Shown one piece after another: positions 31,301 through 39,068 of a stretch of DNA of 64,000 bases. The stretch spans positions 8,111,001 to 8,175,000 of the forward strand of contig NZ_CP163439.1 of the NCBI RefSeq assembly GCF_041052385.1. Direction: 5' to 3'. The position numbers were made by a program, and so were the translations under genes. Origin of the DNA: Streptomyces sp. R28. Its GTDB lineage: Bacteria > Actinomycetota > Actinomycetes > Streptomycetales > Streptomycetaceae. Numbering within the stretch: position 1 is the stretch's first letter; the number at the start of each line of letters is the position of its first letter. Under the pieces are notes generated by a model that did no database searches, was not told the DNA's origin, and saw nothing but the letters and a program-made list of their open reading frames with translations.

Positions 31301-33942
31301 GGGAGCCGGTCACGCCCCCCGACTCCCCGTCGGTGTCGGGCAGTTGGCTGGTCGTCGGCCCGGACACGATCGCCGCCGCCGAGGTGGCGCGGACGCTGCG
31401 CGCACACGGGGCCACGGTGCTGCGCGTCCCCCTCGCGGGCGCGGACCGGGATACCCTCGCCGACGCGGTGAACCGGCTGTGGCCGGACCCCGCGCTGCCG
31501 CCGATGGCGGGCGTGCTGTCCCTGGAGGCGCTGGCCGCCCCCGCGGACGGGAACTGCTCCGACGGCGCGCTGGCGGCGACGGCCGCCCTGTTGCAGGCAC
31601 TGGGTGACAACGGCATCTCCGCGCCCCTGTGGTGCCTGACCTCGGGTGCCGTGCACGCCGAGGACGCCGACCCCGCCCCGGACCCGGTGGCCGCTCAACT
31701 CTGGGGCCTGGCACGGGTCGTGGCGCTGGAGCACCCCGAACGGTGGGGCGGCGTCGTCGACCTGCCCGGCACCCTCGACGAGAGCGCCCTGACCCGCCTC
31801 GTGCGGGTGCTCGGCGCCGGGGACCACGAGGACCAGCTCGCCGTACGCGCCTCGGGCGTCCTGGGGCGCCGTCTGGTCCGCGCCCGCCCCGAGGACCGGG
31901 AGCCGGTGCGCCGCTGGACCCCGCACGGCACCGTCCTGCTGACCGGCGCGGTGGGCGAACGCGGCGCACACGTGGCCGGCTGGCTGGCCGAGGAGGGCGC
32001 CGACCACGTGGTCCTCGCCGGTGCCGACGCCGAGCAGGCGGCGGTCGTTCAGGAGCGGGTGACCGCCGCGGGCGCCAAGGTGACCGTGCTGCCCGACCAC
32101 GTGGCGGACTGCCCCGACCTGGCCGTCCGGATCGGCCAGCTCGCGCGTCTGAGCCATGTCACCGCCCTCGTGCACATCGCGCAGCCGACGGCGGTGGGCG
32201 TCCCGCTGGCCGAGACCGAGCCCGCCGAGCTGGCGCGGGCCGTGCGCGCGGAGACCGGACTGGCCCGGATTCTCGACGGGGCGCTCACCGCTCCGGAGCT
32301 CGAGGCCTTCGTGGTGTTCTCCTCCACCGCGGCCACCTGGGGCAGCGGCGGCTTCGCCGTCCACGCGGCGGTCGGTGCCGCCATGGACGCGATCGTGGAG
32401 GCGCGCAGGCAGCGAGGCCTGCCCGGCACCTCCATCGCCTGGGTGCCGTGGGCCGGCGCGGTCCCGGGGGCCGGCGACGAGCAGTTGCGCCGCCGCGGCG
32501 TCCGGCCGTTGCGCCCCGGCCGGGCCGTGCTCGCCCTCCAGCAGGCGCTGGACCACGACGACACCTGCGTGGCCATCGCCGACATCGACTGGGCGCGGTT
32601 CACGCCCGCCTTCACCATCGCCCGGCGCAGCGCGCTGCTGACCGGAATCCCCGAGGCGCGCGCGGTGCTCGCCGCCCCCGTGGCGGAGGCCCAGCCGGGT
32701 GAGTCTCCGGCCGCCCTGGCCGCCCGGTTGGAGAGCTGCTCGGCGCCCGACCGTTATCAGCTGCTGCTCGAACTGGTGCGTGGCCGTGCGGCGTCGGTGC
32801 TCGGTCATGCGTCGGCCGGCTCCGTCGACCTCGACCGGGACTTCCTTGAGCAGGGTTTCGATTCGCTGACGGCGCTGGAGCTGCGCGACAGCCTGCAGGC
32901 GGGGATCGGCCTCGACGGCCTCTCCGGCACGCTTCTCTTCGACCACCCCACGCCGTCCGAGCTGGCCCGGCACCTGTCGGCCCTGCTCGCCGACGGCAAC
33001 ACCGGGGGCGACGGCGGGGCCGCGGGCACATCGCCCACCGTCCCCCCGGCCACCGCCGGCCCGGCGGCCGGGAACAGCGGCGGCATCCTTGGTCCGCTGT
33101 TCCGACACACCCGCTCCCTGGGGGAGTCCACGGAGTACGCGAAGGCCCTGCTGCGACTCGCCGAGTTCCGCCCGGTCTACACGGACCCGGCCGAGCTGCC
33201 CCGGCCCGCCTCCGTCGTCCGCCTGGCGTCGGGCAGGGGACGGGATGCGTCCGGCGGCCGGCGGGGCGGGTCCGGCGAGGAACTGCCCCCGCTCTTCTGC
33301 TGCTGCACGATGTCGATGCTCTCCGGAGCGCACGAGTACGCGAGGCTCGCGGCCGGATTCCGCGGGTCGCGCAGTGTGTACGCGCTGCCGCACCCGGGCT
33401 TCGCCGACGGCGAGACGCTGCCCGCTTCCTTCGACGTCCTGATGCGTACGCACGCCGCCTCGGTCCTGCGCACCGCGGGGGACGGGCCGTTCGTCCTGAC
33501 CGGCCACTCGGGCGGCGCACAGCTGGCCAACTCCCTCGCACACGAGCTGGCCGGGCAGGGCCGCCCGCCCGCCGCCGTCGTGCTCCTGGACAGCTATCCC
33601 ACGGAGAGCGAAGTGATGGCGCAGTGGGTCCCCGAGCTCCTGGACGGAATGCTCGAACGGGACAGCGCCTACACGCCGATGGACGACTTCCGCACCACCG
33701 CGTGGGCTGCGTATCTGCCGCTCCTGCACGGCGTGGCGCCGCAGCCGGTCGAGGTGCCCACGCTCCTCATGCGGGCGAGTACCCCCCTGCGCGAGTGGAC
33801 GGGGGAGGGCGACTGGCGCGCTTTCTGGCCCCTGCCGCACACGGCCGTCGACGCACCGGGTGACCACTTCACCCTGATCGGCGACCACGCGGCGGACGTC
33901 GCCCGGCAGATGCAGGAATGGCTCAGGAGCGAGGGCTGCTGA
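28309..33942 (+). CDS. Terminal type I PKS module KS-AT-KR(inactive)-ACP-TE
   Basis: The last module and release enzyme, 1877 aa. The N-terminal docking helix (LRTSLVENERLRQQHQRL) differs from the DKLRYFL type of the other subunits and suits the changed tail of the preceding protein. Domains: KS (Cys 204), AT (GHSVGE Ser 657, HAFHS: malonyl), a degenerate KR, ACP (GFDSL, Ser 1519) and thioesterase (GHSGG, Ser 1734; C-terminal GDHF His). The KR has lost its nucleotide motif (TGAVGERG), catalytic Lys (Glu in its place), Tyr (His 1352) and Asn (Gly), so the beta-ketone should survive and the TE should release a beta-keto acyl chain, as a macrolactone, smaller lactone or acid. The start is ATG 28309; 28312 ATG and 28300 GTG are alternatives. 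The frame is open upstream, but that stretch belongs to the previous gene. Confidence 0.93.
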   Translation: MMGTQVEEIVQALRTSLVENERLRQQHQRLVDERTEPIAVVAMSCRLPGGVRSPEDLWRLVLDGEDAMSGFPDGRGWDMGGLRGLGDSGITPEGGFVHHADAFDPVLFGISPREALAMDPQQRLLLEAAWEVLERAGVDPTSVRGTDTGVFVGASSSGYSAGMYGDAEGSESFLLTGSAGSVLSGRLSYSFGLEGPAVTVDTACSSSLVALHMAVRSLRGGECSLALAGGVTVMASPGAFVEFSKQGGLAGNGRCKSFAAAADGTGWGEGVGVLLLERLSDARRNGHQVLAVVRGSAVNQDGASNGLTAPSGPAQRRVIGQALADAGLTPADVDAVEAHGTGTTLGDPIEAQALLATYGRQRSAGQPLLLGTVKSNIGHTQAAAGVIGAIKTVLALGHGVLPRTLHVDEPTPHVDWSSGAVSLLTEAVAWPDTGRPRRAGVSAFGLSGTNAHLILEQAPHAEPTTDPVDAGATGAPLPVVPLLVSGRTDEALRGQAARLLDRLRDTPDVPLTDLGRTLAVSRAALDRRAVLLAGDHVGLLRGLTALAADEPGSGVVRGAVRVAGGTAFLFTGQGSQRLGMGEELHALFPAFADALDAACARFDPHLRTPLRAVMSGTDADLLDRTEYAQPALFAFEVALHRLLESWGVRPDAVAGHSVGELAAAHVAGVLTLEDACTLVAARGRLMQAMPAGGRMVSVEASEQEVRESLERVRGSLAGRPDAALSIAAVNGPAAVVVSGDRESVDEVAALWAARGRRHKELRTSHAFHSAHMDAMLDEFRSVADGLTFRRPQIDVVSALTGERLTEEQAVSADHWTRQVRETVRFADAVRRLSDDNVSTFVELGPDGVLTALARGCLADRTDVRQPLLAAAQRRDRPAAQALFHLLAELHVQGRPLDWDAVFAGRGAHRIDLPTYAFQRQRYWPAPPAARADAPEPAAEDGGFWSAVEHGGTAAVARLLDAPEEDEAALRTVLPALAAYRKRYTRDTLIGDWRYRTTWEPVTPPDSPSVSGSWLVVGPDTIAAAEVARTLRAHGATVLRVPLAGADRDTLADAVNRLWPDPALPPMAGVLSLEALAAPADGNCSDGALAATAALLQALGDNGISAPLWCLTSGAVHAEDADPAPDPVAAQLWGLARVVALEHPERWGGVVDLPGTLDESALTRLVRVLGAGDHEDQLAVRASGVLGRRLVRARPEDREPVRRWTPHGTVLLTGAVGERGAHVAGWLAEEGADHVVLAGADAEQAAVVQERVTAAGAKVTVLPDHVADCPDLAVRIGQLARLSHVTALVHIAQPTAVGVPLAETEPAELARAVRAETGLARILDGALTAPELEAFVVFSSTAATWGSGGFAVHAAVGAAMDAIVEARRQRGLPGTSIAWVPWAGAVPGAGDEQLRRRGVRPLRPGRAVLALQQALDHDDTCVAIADIDWARFTPAFTIARRSALLTGIPEARAVLAAPVAEAQPGESPAALAARLESCSAPDRYQLLLELVRGRAASVLGHASAGSVDLDRDFLEQGFDSLTALELRDSLQAGIGLDGLSGTLLFDHPTPSELARHLSALLADGNTGGDGGAAGTSPTVPPATAGPAAGNSGGILGPLFRHTRSLGESTEYAKALLRLAEFRPVYTDPAELPRPASVVRLASGRGRDASGGRRGGSGEELPPLFCCCTMSMLSGAHEYARLAAGFRGSRSVYALPHPGFADGETLPASFDVLMRTHAASVLRTAGDGPFVLTGHSGGAQLANSLAHELAGQGRPPAAVVLLDSYPTESEVMAQWVPELLDGMLERDSAYTPMDDFRTTAWAAYLPLLHGVAPQPVEVPTLLMRASTPLREWTGEGDWRAFWPLPHTAVDAPGDHFTLIGDHAADVARQMQEWLRSEGC

Positions 33943-33948
33943 GCGGGC

Positions 33949-33982
33949 CCGCCGCCGCACCCCGTACAGGGGTCGGCGGCGG
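33949..33982 (+). terminator. Stem-loop after the last PKS gene
   Basis: Starting 7 bp past the PKS stop, CCGCCGCCGCACCCC can pair with GGGGTCGGCGGCGG around a GTACA loop, with one bulged base. The GC-rich hairpin without a T-run is typical of actinomycete terminators. It may end or attenuate the PKS transcript before the oxygenase gene. Confidence 0.6.
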
Positions 33983-34085
33983 TGGTTAGGGGTTGCCGCG
34001 AGTTTGGCTCGATTCATAGTCTCCGGACTGGAGTCGACTTGGCGGACCCGTAGTTCGCATCAACTCTGCAAACGAATGGTTGACT

Positions 34086-35078
34086 ATGCCTGTCGAAGCA
34101 AGGCCGAAAATCGGCGATGATGCCCAGATCTCCCTCGACGGCCCGGAAAGGGATGAACTCACGGCCCTTTCCGTCCAGTTGCGGGACACCGAACCCCAAC
34201 TGGTCGACGACCCACGCTGGATAGCGAAAGCCAGAGGTCTCTCCTGCATGGTGCCGCCGCGTCTGCGGCAGGCGTTGCGCCAATTCACCTGGAATTCCGG
34301 TCGCGAGGCCATGCTGCTGGTCCGCAATCTGCCGGTGGACCCCGAGACGGTGCCCGACACCCCGGCGGTCCGCGGGTCGGTGCAGCGCGAGAGCAGCACG
34401 TCGGCCGCCGCGCTCGTCCTCATCGCCATGGCGATGGGTGAGGTGGTCGCGTTCGACAAGGAGAAGTCGGGCGCGCTCGTCCAGGACGTGGTGCCGGTTC
34501 CCGGAATGGAGGAGTTCCAGGGAAACGCGGGCTCCATCAAGCTCAACATGCATACGGAGAACGCGTTTCACGAGCACAAGCCCGACCTGGTCGGCCTGAT
34601 GTGCCTGCGCAACGACCACGAGAACATCGCGGGGCTACGGGTGGCCTCCGTGCGCAACGCGATCCCGCTGCTGTCCGACCGCGTCAGGGAAATCCTCCAC
34701 CAGCCCCGCTTCGTCACCGTCGCGCCCGCGTCCTTCGAGCTGGAGGACGAAATGCAGGAGCCGCACGGAATCCTCAGCGGAAGTGTCGAGGACCCCAATC
34801 TGAAGGTGGACTTCAGCAGCACGCTCCCGGTCGACGACGAGGCCGGCGAGGCGATGGCGCAACTCGAGTCGGTCATCGAGCAGATTGCCCACACGCTGAT
34901 CATGCGCCCCGGTGACCTCGCGTTCGTGGACAACCGACTCGCCCTGCACGGGCGCAATGCCTTCCAGCCGCGGTACGACGGCCGGGACCGCTGGCTGCAA
35001 CGCGTCTTCGTGCACCTGGACTTCCGCAGGTCCCGCGCCATGCGGCAACGGGACGGTCAGGTCCTCGGCGCCGCCTGA
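34086..35078 (+). CDS. Fe(II)/2-oxoglutarate oxygenase, AsnO/VioC/clavaminate synthase family (predicted asparagine 3-hydroxylase)
   Basis: 330 aa, the usual length for this family of free-amino-acid beta-hydroxylases. The iron facial triad is visible: His156-x-Glu158 (NMHTEN) and distal His288 (LHGRN). Arg302 lies 14 residues later (GRDRW), positioned to bind the 2-oxoglutarate carboxylate as in VioC and AsnO. An acidic residue as Glu in HxE is characteristic of this clade. The gene is followed 60 bp later by an NRPS whose A-domain code reads as Asn, so the inferred substrate is L-Asn, giving 3-hydroxy-Asn. Members of the family also hydroxylate Arg, so the substrate is not certain. ATG 34086 is chosen; TTG 34080 is possible. 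No strong ribosome binding site is seen. The preceding ~75 bp are AT-richer and may hold a promoter. Confidence 0.85.
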   Translation: MPVEARPKIGDDAQISLDGPERDELTALSVQLRDTEPQLVDDPRWIAKARGLSCMVPPRLRQALRQFTWNSGREAMLLVRNLPVDPETVPDTPAVRGSVQRESSTSAAALVLIAMAMGEVVAFDKEKSGALVQDVVPVPGMEEFQGNAGSIKLNMHTENAFHEHKPDLVGLMCLRNDHENIAGLRVASVRNAIPLLSDRVREILHQPRFVTVAPASFELEDEMQEPHGILSGSVEDPNLKVDFSSTLPVDDEAGEAMAQLESVIEQIAHTLIMRPGDLAFVDNRLALHGRNAFQPRYDGRDRWLQRVFVHLDFRRSRAMRQRDGQVLGAA

Positions 35079-35138
35079 CCACCGCCCCGACCGCGCGCGA
35101 ACGCACCAACGACCGATCGAATCGAATCGAGGTACCCC

Positions 35139-38100
35139 ATGTCCGCGGGTGAGGACGACAGCACCTACAGCCGACCTGTCTCACCCACGGAGACATGGTT
35201 CCTGGTCTACCCCGACTCGGTTCCCGGCGTCATCCAGATCGTGATCGAGGGCGCGGGACACATCGATCCCGACGGGCTGACCCGCGCGGTGGAGATCGCG
35301 TCCCGGGCCTGTCCCGGGGCGCGGTTGACCCGGCAGGGCATGACATGGGTGGACAGCGGCACGGCCCCGGCCGTTCGGGTGCTGCCCGACAACTCCCTCG
35401 ACCCGCGCACCTTCGCGGGCACCGAGCGGCTGCACAGCCCGCTCATGGGCCGCGACGGAGGCCCCACCTGCGAGATCCTGCTGCAGCCGGGTGACACGTC
35501 GGACACGCTGGTCCTGCGGGCCTTCCACGCCGTCATGGACGGCCAGGGCGTGCGCGCCTGGGCCGACGACGTCTTCCGCGTGCTGCGCGGCGAGGAACCG
35601 CTCGGCGCCCCCTCGCGCATCACGGAGTCCGAGCTGATCGAGCAGGTCGGCGCCCCCGAGAGCCGCGACATCGAGCCCGATCTCGACTGGCCGTCGTCGC
35701 TCGGCTCCCGCCCTCAGGGACAGCACGCCTTCTTCTGGCGGCGGCGCACCGTCGACGGCACGCACCCGGCGCTGGTGGCGAAGATCGCGCTGGCCGTCAC
35801 CCAGGCCTGCGGGCTGAGCACCGGACGCTTCCTCGTCCCGGTCGACCTGCGCAGGTACCTGCCCGGCGTCCGCTCGACCGGCAACCTCACCAACAACCCG
35901 CTGTACGAGGTGCGCGCGGGCTCCAGTTGGGAGCAGGCGCACGAGCAGCTCCTGTCGATCCTCGCCGGTCGCCAGGACCTCGCGGCCCGTGTCGACCCGA
36001 CGCTGCCCACCCAGGACCTGACCGTGCTGAGCCGGCAGATCATGGGACTCGACGCGTTCTCCGCACAGCACGACCGCTACAGCAGCCTGGCAACGCTGTC
36101 ACACGTCGGCAAGGTGGACCTGGCCGGCTTCAGCACGGACACGTTCCACGCCACGACGGTGTACTCGCTGCCCAACGCCGGGCCTCTCGGCCCGCCCGAG
36201 ATCAACGCGGTGGAGTGCGGCGGGCGAACGGAGATCACCATCGGCTGGTACGACGGCCCGCAGACCCCCGAGCGGGCCGAGGCGCTGCTCGACCGGATCG
36301 AGGAAGCCCTGTCCCCGCGCGACCGCCGCGAGTGGGGCGCCAACGACACCGCACGTCCCCTCGCCCACCCCGGCACGGTGGTCCAGCAGTTCCAGGAGCA
36401 GGCCGACCGGGCCCCGGAGGCGATCGCGCTGACCGGCCCCGAAGGGGATGTGACGTTCCGTCAGTTGAGCGCGCGGGCGGACGCCGTCGCGGCCGAGCTG
36501 CTCGACCGCGGTGTCGGCCGCGACACCCTCGTGGGACTCCTCGCGGGCCGCACGGTCGCGGGCATGGCCGCCATCTGGGGCGTGCTCAAGGCCGGCGCGG
36601 CGTATCTGCCGCTCGACCCGCAGCAGCCCGACCACCGGCTCGCCGACCTGGTGACGGACGCCGGGGTGACGGTCTGCCTGACCGAACGCGTCTACGCCGA
36701 CCGGGAGTTCACCGGGCCGGCCGGAGCGCAGACGGTGCTGCTCGAGGACCTCGCGGAGTCCACGCGCAGGCCGTCCGGCGTCGACGTGCGGCCCGAGGAC
36801 CTCGCGTACGTGATCTACACATCGGGGTCGACCGGCCGCCCCAAGGGCGTCGAGATCGAGCACCGCCAGCTGACCACCTTCGTCAGCTGGGCGACCCGGG
36901 TCTACGGCGTGGACGCGACCTCCCGGTTCCCGCTGTTCACCTCGCTCGCCTTCGACCTGTCCAACACGGCGCTCTTCCTGCCGCTCCTCGCGGGCGGTTC
37001 GATCGCGCTGGTGCCGGACGAGCCCAACCATGTGGTCCTGCGGGACATGCTGGAGAACTCGGGTGCCAACGCGCTCAAGCTCACCCCCACCCACCTCGAC
37101 CTCATCAGCCGCTTCGATCTCGCCCCGAGCGGATTCCGCTCCGTCATCGCGGGCGGCGAGCTGCTGCGGACCTCGGTCGCGGACCGCGCCCAGCGGCTCT
37201 TCGGGCCGGACTGCGGGATCTTCAACGAGTACGGGCCCACCGAGACGACCATCGGCTGCATGACGCGGCGCTACGACGCGGAGCGCGACGCCGGACGGCC
37301 CTCCGTGCCCATCGGCGTGCCCACCGACAACACCCGGATCCATCTGCTCGACGGCGACGGCGGCTTCGTCGCCCCGGGCGAGGTGGGGGAGATGCACCTG
37401 GCCGGCGACCAGCTGGCGCGGGGCTACCGCGGCCGCCCCGACCTCGACCGCGAACGGTTCACGGCCCTGGCCGACGGCACCCGCGTCTACCGCAGCGGCG
37501 ACCTGGCCCGCATGCTCCCGTCGGGCGAGCTGGAGTCCGTAGGTCGCAACGACGAGCAGGTGAAGGTGCTCGGCTACCGCATCGAACCCGCCGAGATCGC
37601 CCGGACCCTGGAGGAACACCCCGCGGTGGCCACGGCGTTCGTGACCGGCCTGGTCAAGCCGGGCACGCGGGACAAGGTCCTGTGCGCCTACGTCGTGCTG
37701 CGCGGCGAGGCGACCGTCGAGGAGCTCACCGCACACGTCAGGGAGCGCCTGCCGCGCTACATGGTGCCCACCGCGACGTTCGTCGTCCCCGACCTGCCCC
37801 GCACCGTCAACGAGAAGGTCGAGGTCTCGGCGCTGCCCGTGCCCTTCGAGGGACCGGCGGCCGCCTCCGCGACGGCGGGTCCCACGACGCGCAGCGAGGC
37901 CGAGGACGCGGTGGCCAAGATCTGGGCCCGGGTCCTTGCGGTGGACGTCGACCTGCTCGGCGCGGACGCGGACTTCCACCGGCTCGGCGGCAACTCCGCC
38001 ACGCTCCTCGCGATGCTGGCCGCAGTCAGCGCGGACGTCGTGGGCATCGAGCGGGAGAAGGACTTCATGGCCCGGCTGCCGGAGATCATCGCAGGCCCCA

Positions 38101-38165
38101 CCCTGGCCAGGGTGGCAGAACTGGCCGAACAGGCGCGCGCGGACAGCGGGGTGGGCGGTGCCTGA
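35139..38165 (+). CDS. Stand-alone NRPS C-A-PCP, predicted asparagine-activating
   Basis: 1008 aa. Residues ~10-395 are a divergent condensation domain: the HHxxxDG core is FHAVMDG, keeping catalytic His130 and the Asp. Residues ~410-900 are an adenylation domain (YVIYTSGSTGRPKG; NEYGPTETT; YRSGDLA; Lys in NEKVE). Lining up the pocket positions by eye gives D-L-T-K-I-G-E-I-G-K, two conservative changes from the usual Asn code DLTKLGEVGK. A PCP follows (LGGNSATLL, Ser953). There is no thioesterase, epimerase or second module. ATG 35139 is preceded by GAGGTACCCC. Its place directly after an AsnO-type oxygenase suggests use of Asn or 3-hydroxy-Asn. The C domain may join the aminoacyl group to an alcohol or amine of the polyketide, or to another acceptor; this is unknown. 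No MbtH-like gene was found in the window. Confidence 0.88.
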   Translation: MSAGEDDSTYSRPVSPTETWFLVYPDSVPGVIQIVIEGAGHIDPDGLTRAVEIASRACPGARLTRQGMTWVDSGTAPAVRVLPDNSLDPRTFAGTERLHSPLMGRDGGPTCEILLQPGDTSDTLVLRAFHAVMDGQGVRAWADDVFRVLRGEEPLGAPSRITESELIEQVGAPESRDIEPDLDWPSSLGSRPQGQHAFFWRRRTVDGTHPALVAKIALAVTQACGLSTGRFLVPVDLRRYLPGVRSTGNLTNNPLYEVRAGSSWEQAHEQLLSILAGRQDLAARVDPTLPTQDLTVLSRQIMGLDAFSAQHDRYSSLATLSHVGKVDLAGFSTDTFHATTVYSLPNAGPLGPPEINAVECGGRTEITIGWYDGPQTPERAEALLDRIEEALSPRDRREWGANDTARPLAHPGTVVQQFQEQADRAPEAIALTGPEGDVTFRQLSARADAVAAELLDRGVGRDTLVGLLAGRTVAGMAAIWGVLKAGAAYLPLDPQQPDHRLADLVTDAGVTVCLTERVYADREFTGPAGAQTVLLEDLAESTRRPSGVDVRPEDLAYVIYTSGSTGRPKGVEIEHRQLTTFVSWATRVYGVDATSRFPLFTSLAFDLSNTALFLPLLAGGSIALVPDEPNHVVLRDMLENSGANALKLTPTHLDLISRFDLAPSGFRSVIAGGELLRTSVADRAQRLFGPDCGIFNEYGPTETTIGCMTRRYDAERDAGRPSVPIGVPTDNTRIHLLDGDGGFVAPGEVGEMHLAGDQLARGYRGRPDLDRERFTALADGTRVYRSGDLARMLPSGELESVGRNDEQVKVLGYRIEPAEIARTLEEHPAVATAFVTGLVKPGTRDKVLCAYVVLRGEATVEELTAHVRERLPRYMVPTATFVVPDLPRTVNEKVEVSALPVPFEGPAAASATAGPTTRSEAEDAVAKIWARVLAVDVDLLGADADFHRLGGNSATLLAMLAAVSADVVGIEREKDFMARLPEIIAGPTLARVAELAEQARADSGVGGA

Positions 38166-39009
38166 CCCACGACCGGGCAGCCTGGTCGCGATCAGCGACC
38201 TCCACATCCGCTACGACGAGAACAGGGCGATCGTCGACGCCCTGCGGCCCGGATCCGACCAGGACTGGCTGATCGTCGCGGGCGACATCGGCGAGCGCGT
38301 CTCCGATATCGAGTGGGCGCTGCGCACCTTGCGCGACCGGTTCGCCAAAGTGGTGTGGGCACCGGGCAACCACGAACTGTGGACGGCACCCGACGATCCG
38401 GTCCAACTCCGCGGGGAGCAGCGCTATCTCCACCTCGTCGACCTCTGCCGCGGACTCGGCGTGGCCACACCCGAGGACCCCTATCCGATCTGGCAGGGAG
38501 AGGGCGGCCCGGCCGCGGTCGCCCCACTGTTCCTGCTGTACGACTACACCTTCCGGCCCGCCGGGACGTACTCCAAGGCGGCGGCGCTGGAACTGGCAGA
38601 GCGGGCCGGAGTGGTCTGCAGCGACGAGTTCCTGCTGCACCCCGACCCCTACCCGAGCAGGGAGGCGTGGTGCCGCGCCCGGGTGCGGGCGACCGAGGCC
38701 CGGCTGGAGGCGCTGCCGGCGGATCTGCCCACCGTCCTTGTCAACCACTTCCCTCTGGTGCGCGAACCCACCCGGATCCTGTGGCGCCAGGAGTTCGCGC
38801 TGTGGTGCGGGACGACGGCCACGCACGACTGGCACCGGCGCTTCCGTGCCAGGGCCGTGGTCTACGGACATCTGCACATTCCGCGGGTGATCCGGTGCGA
38901 CGGCGTACCGCACCAGGAGGTCTCTCTCGGCTATCCCCGTGAGTGGCGTCGCCGTCCGGGCGAGCCCGGCCGACTGGTGCCGGTCCTGCCGGCGGCCGTT
39001 CCCGTGTGA
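38158..39009 (+). CDS. Calcineurin-like metallophosphoesterase
   Basis: 283 aa with the full metallophosphoesterase motif set in order: SDLHI (Asp, His), GDIGE, GNHELW, VNHFP and GHLH. These residues bind a dinuclear metal centre and hydrolyse phosphoesters. The protein is cytosolic, with no signal peptide or membrane segment. The GTG start at 38158 overlaps the last 8 bp of the NRPS gene, so the two are probably translationally coupled and in one pathway. The substrate is unknown. A sugar-phosphate or amino-sugar-phosphate intermediate of the starter pathway, or a phosphorylated protecting group, would fit the context, but nothing in the sequence specifies it. Confidence 0.88.
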   Translation: MPDPRPGSLVAISDLHIRYDENRAIVDALRPGSDQDWLIVAGDIGERVSDIEWALRTLRDRFAKVVWAPGNHELWTAPDDPVQLRGEQRYLHLVDLCRGLGVATPEDPYPIWQGEGGPAAVAPLFLLYDYTFRPAGTYSKAAALELAERAGVVCSDEFLLHPDPYPSREAWCRARVRATEARLEALPADLPTVLVNHFPLVREPTRILWRQEFALWCGTTATHDWHRRFRARAVVYGHLHIPRVIRCDGVPHQEVSLGYPREWRRRPGEPGRLVPVLPAAVPV

Positions 39010-39068
39010 CACCCCCTGCATGACTTGAGGCTGCTCAGCGAACCCCCACAGAGTTGGAGTGGTGTGAG

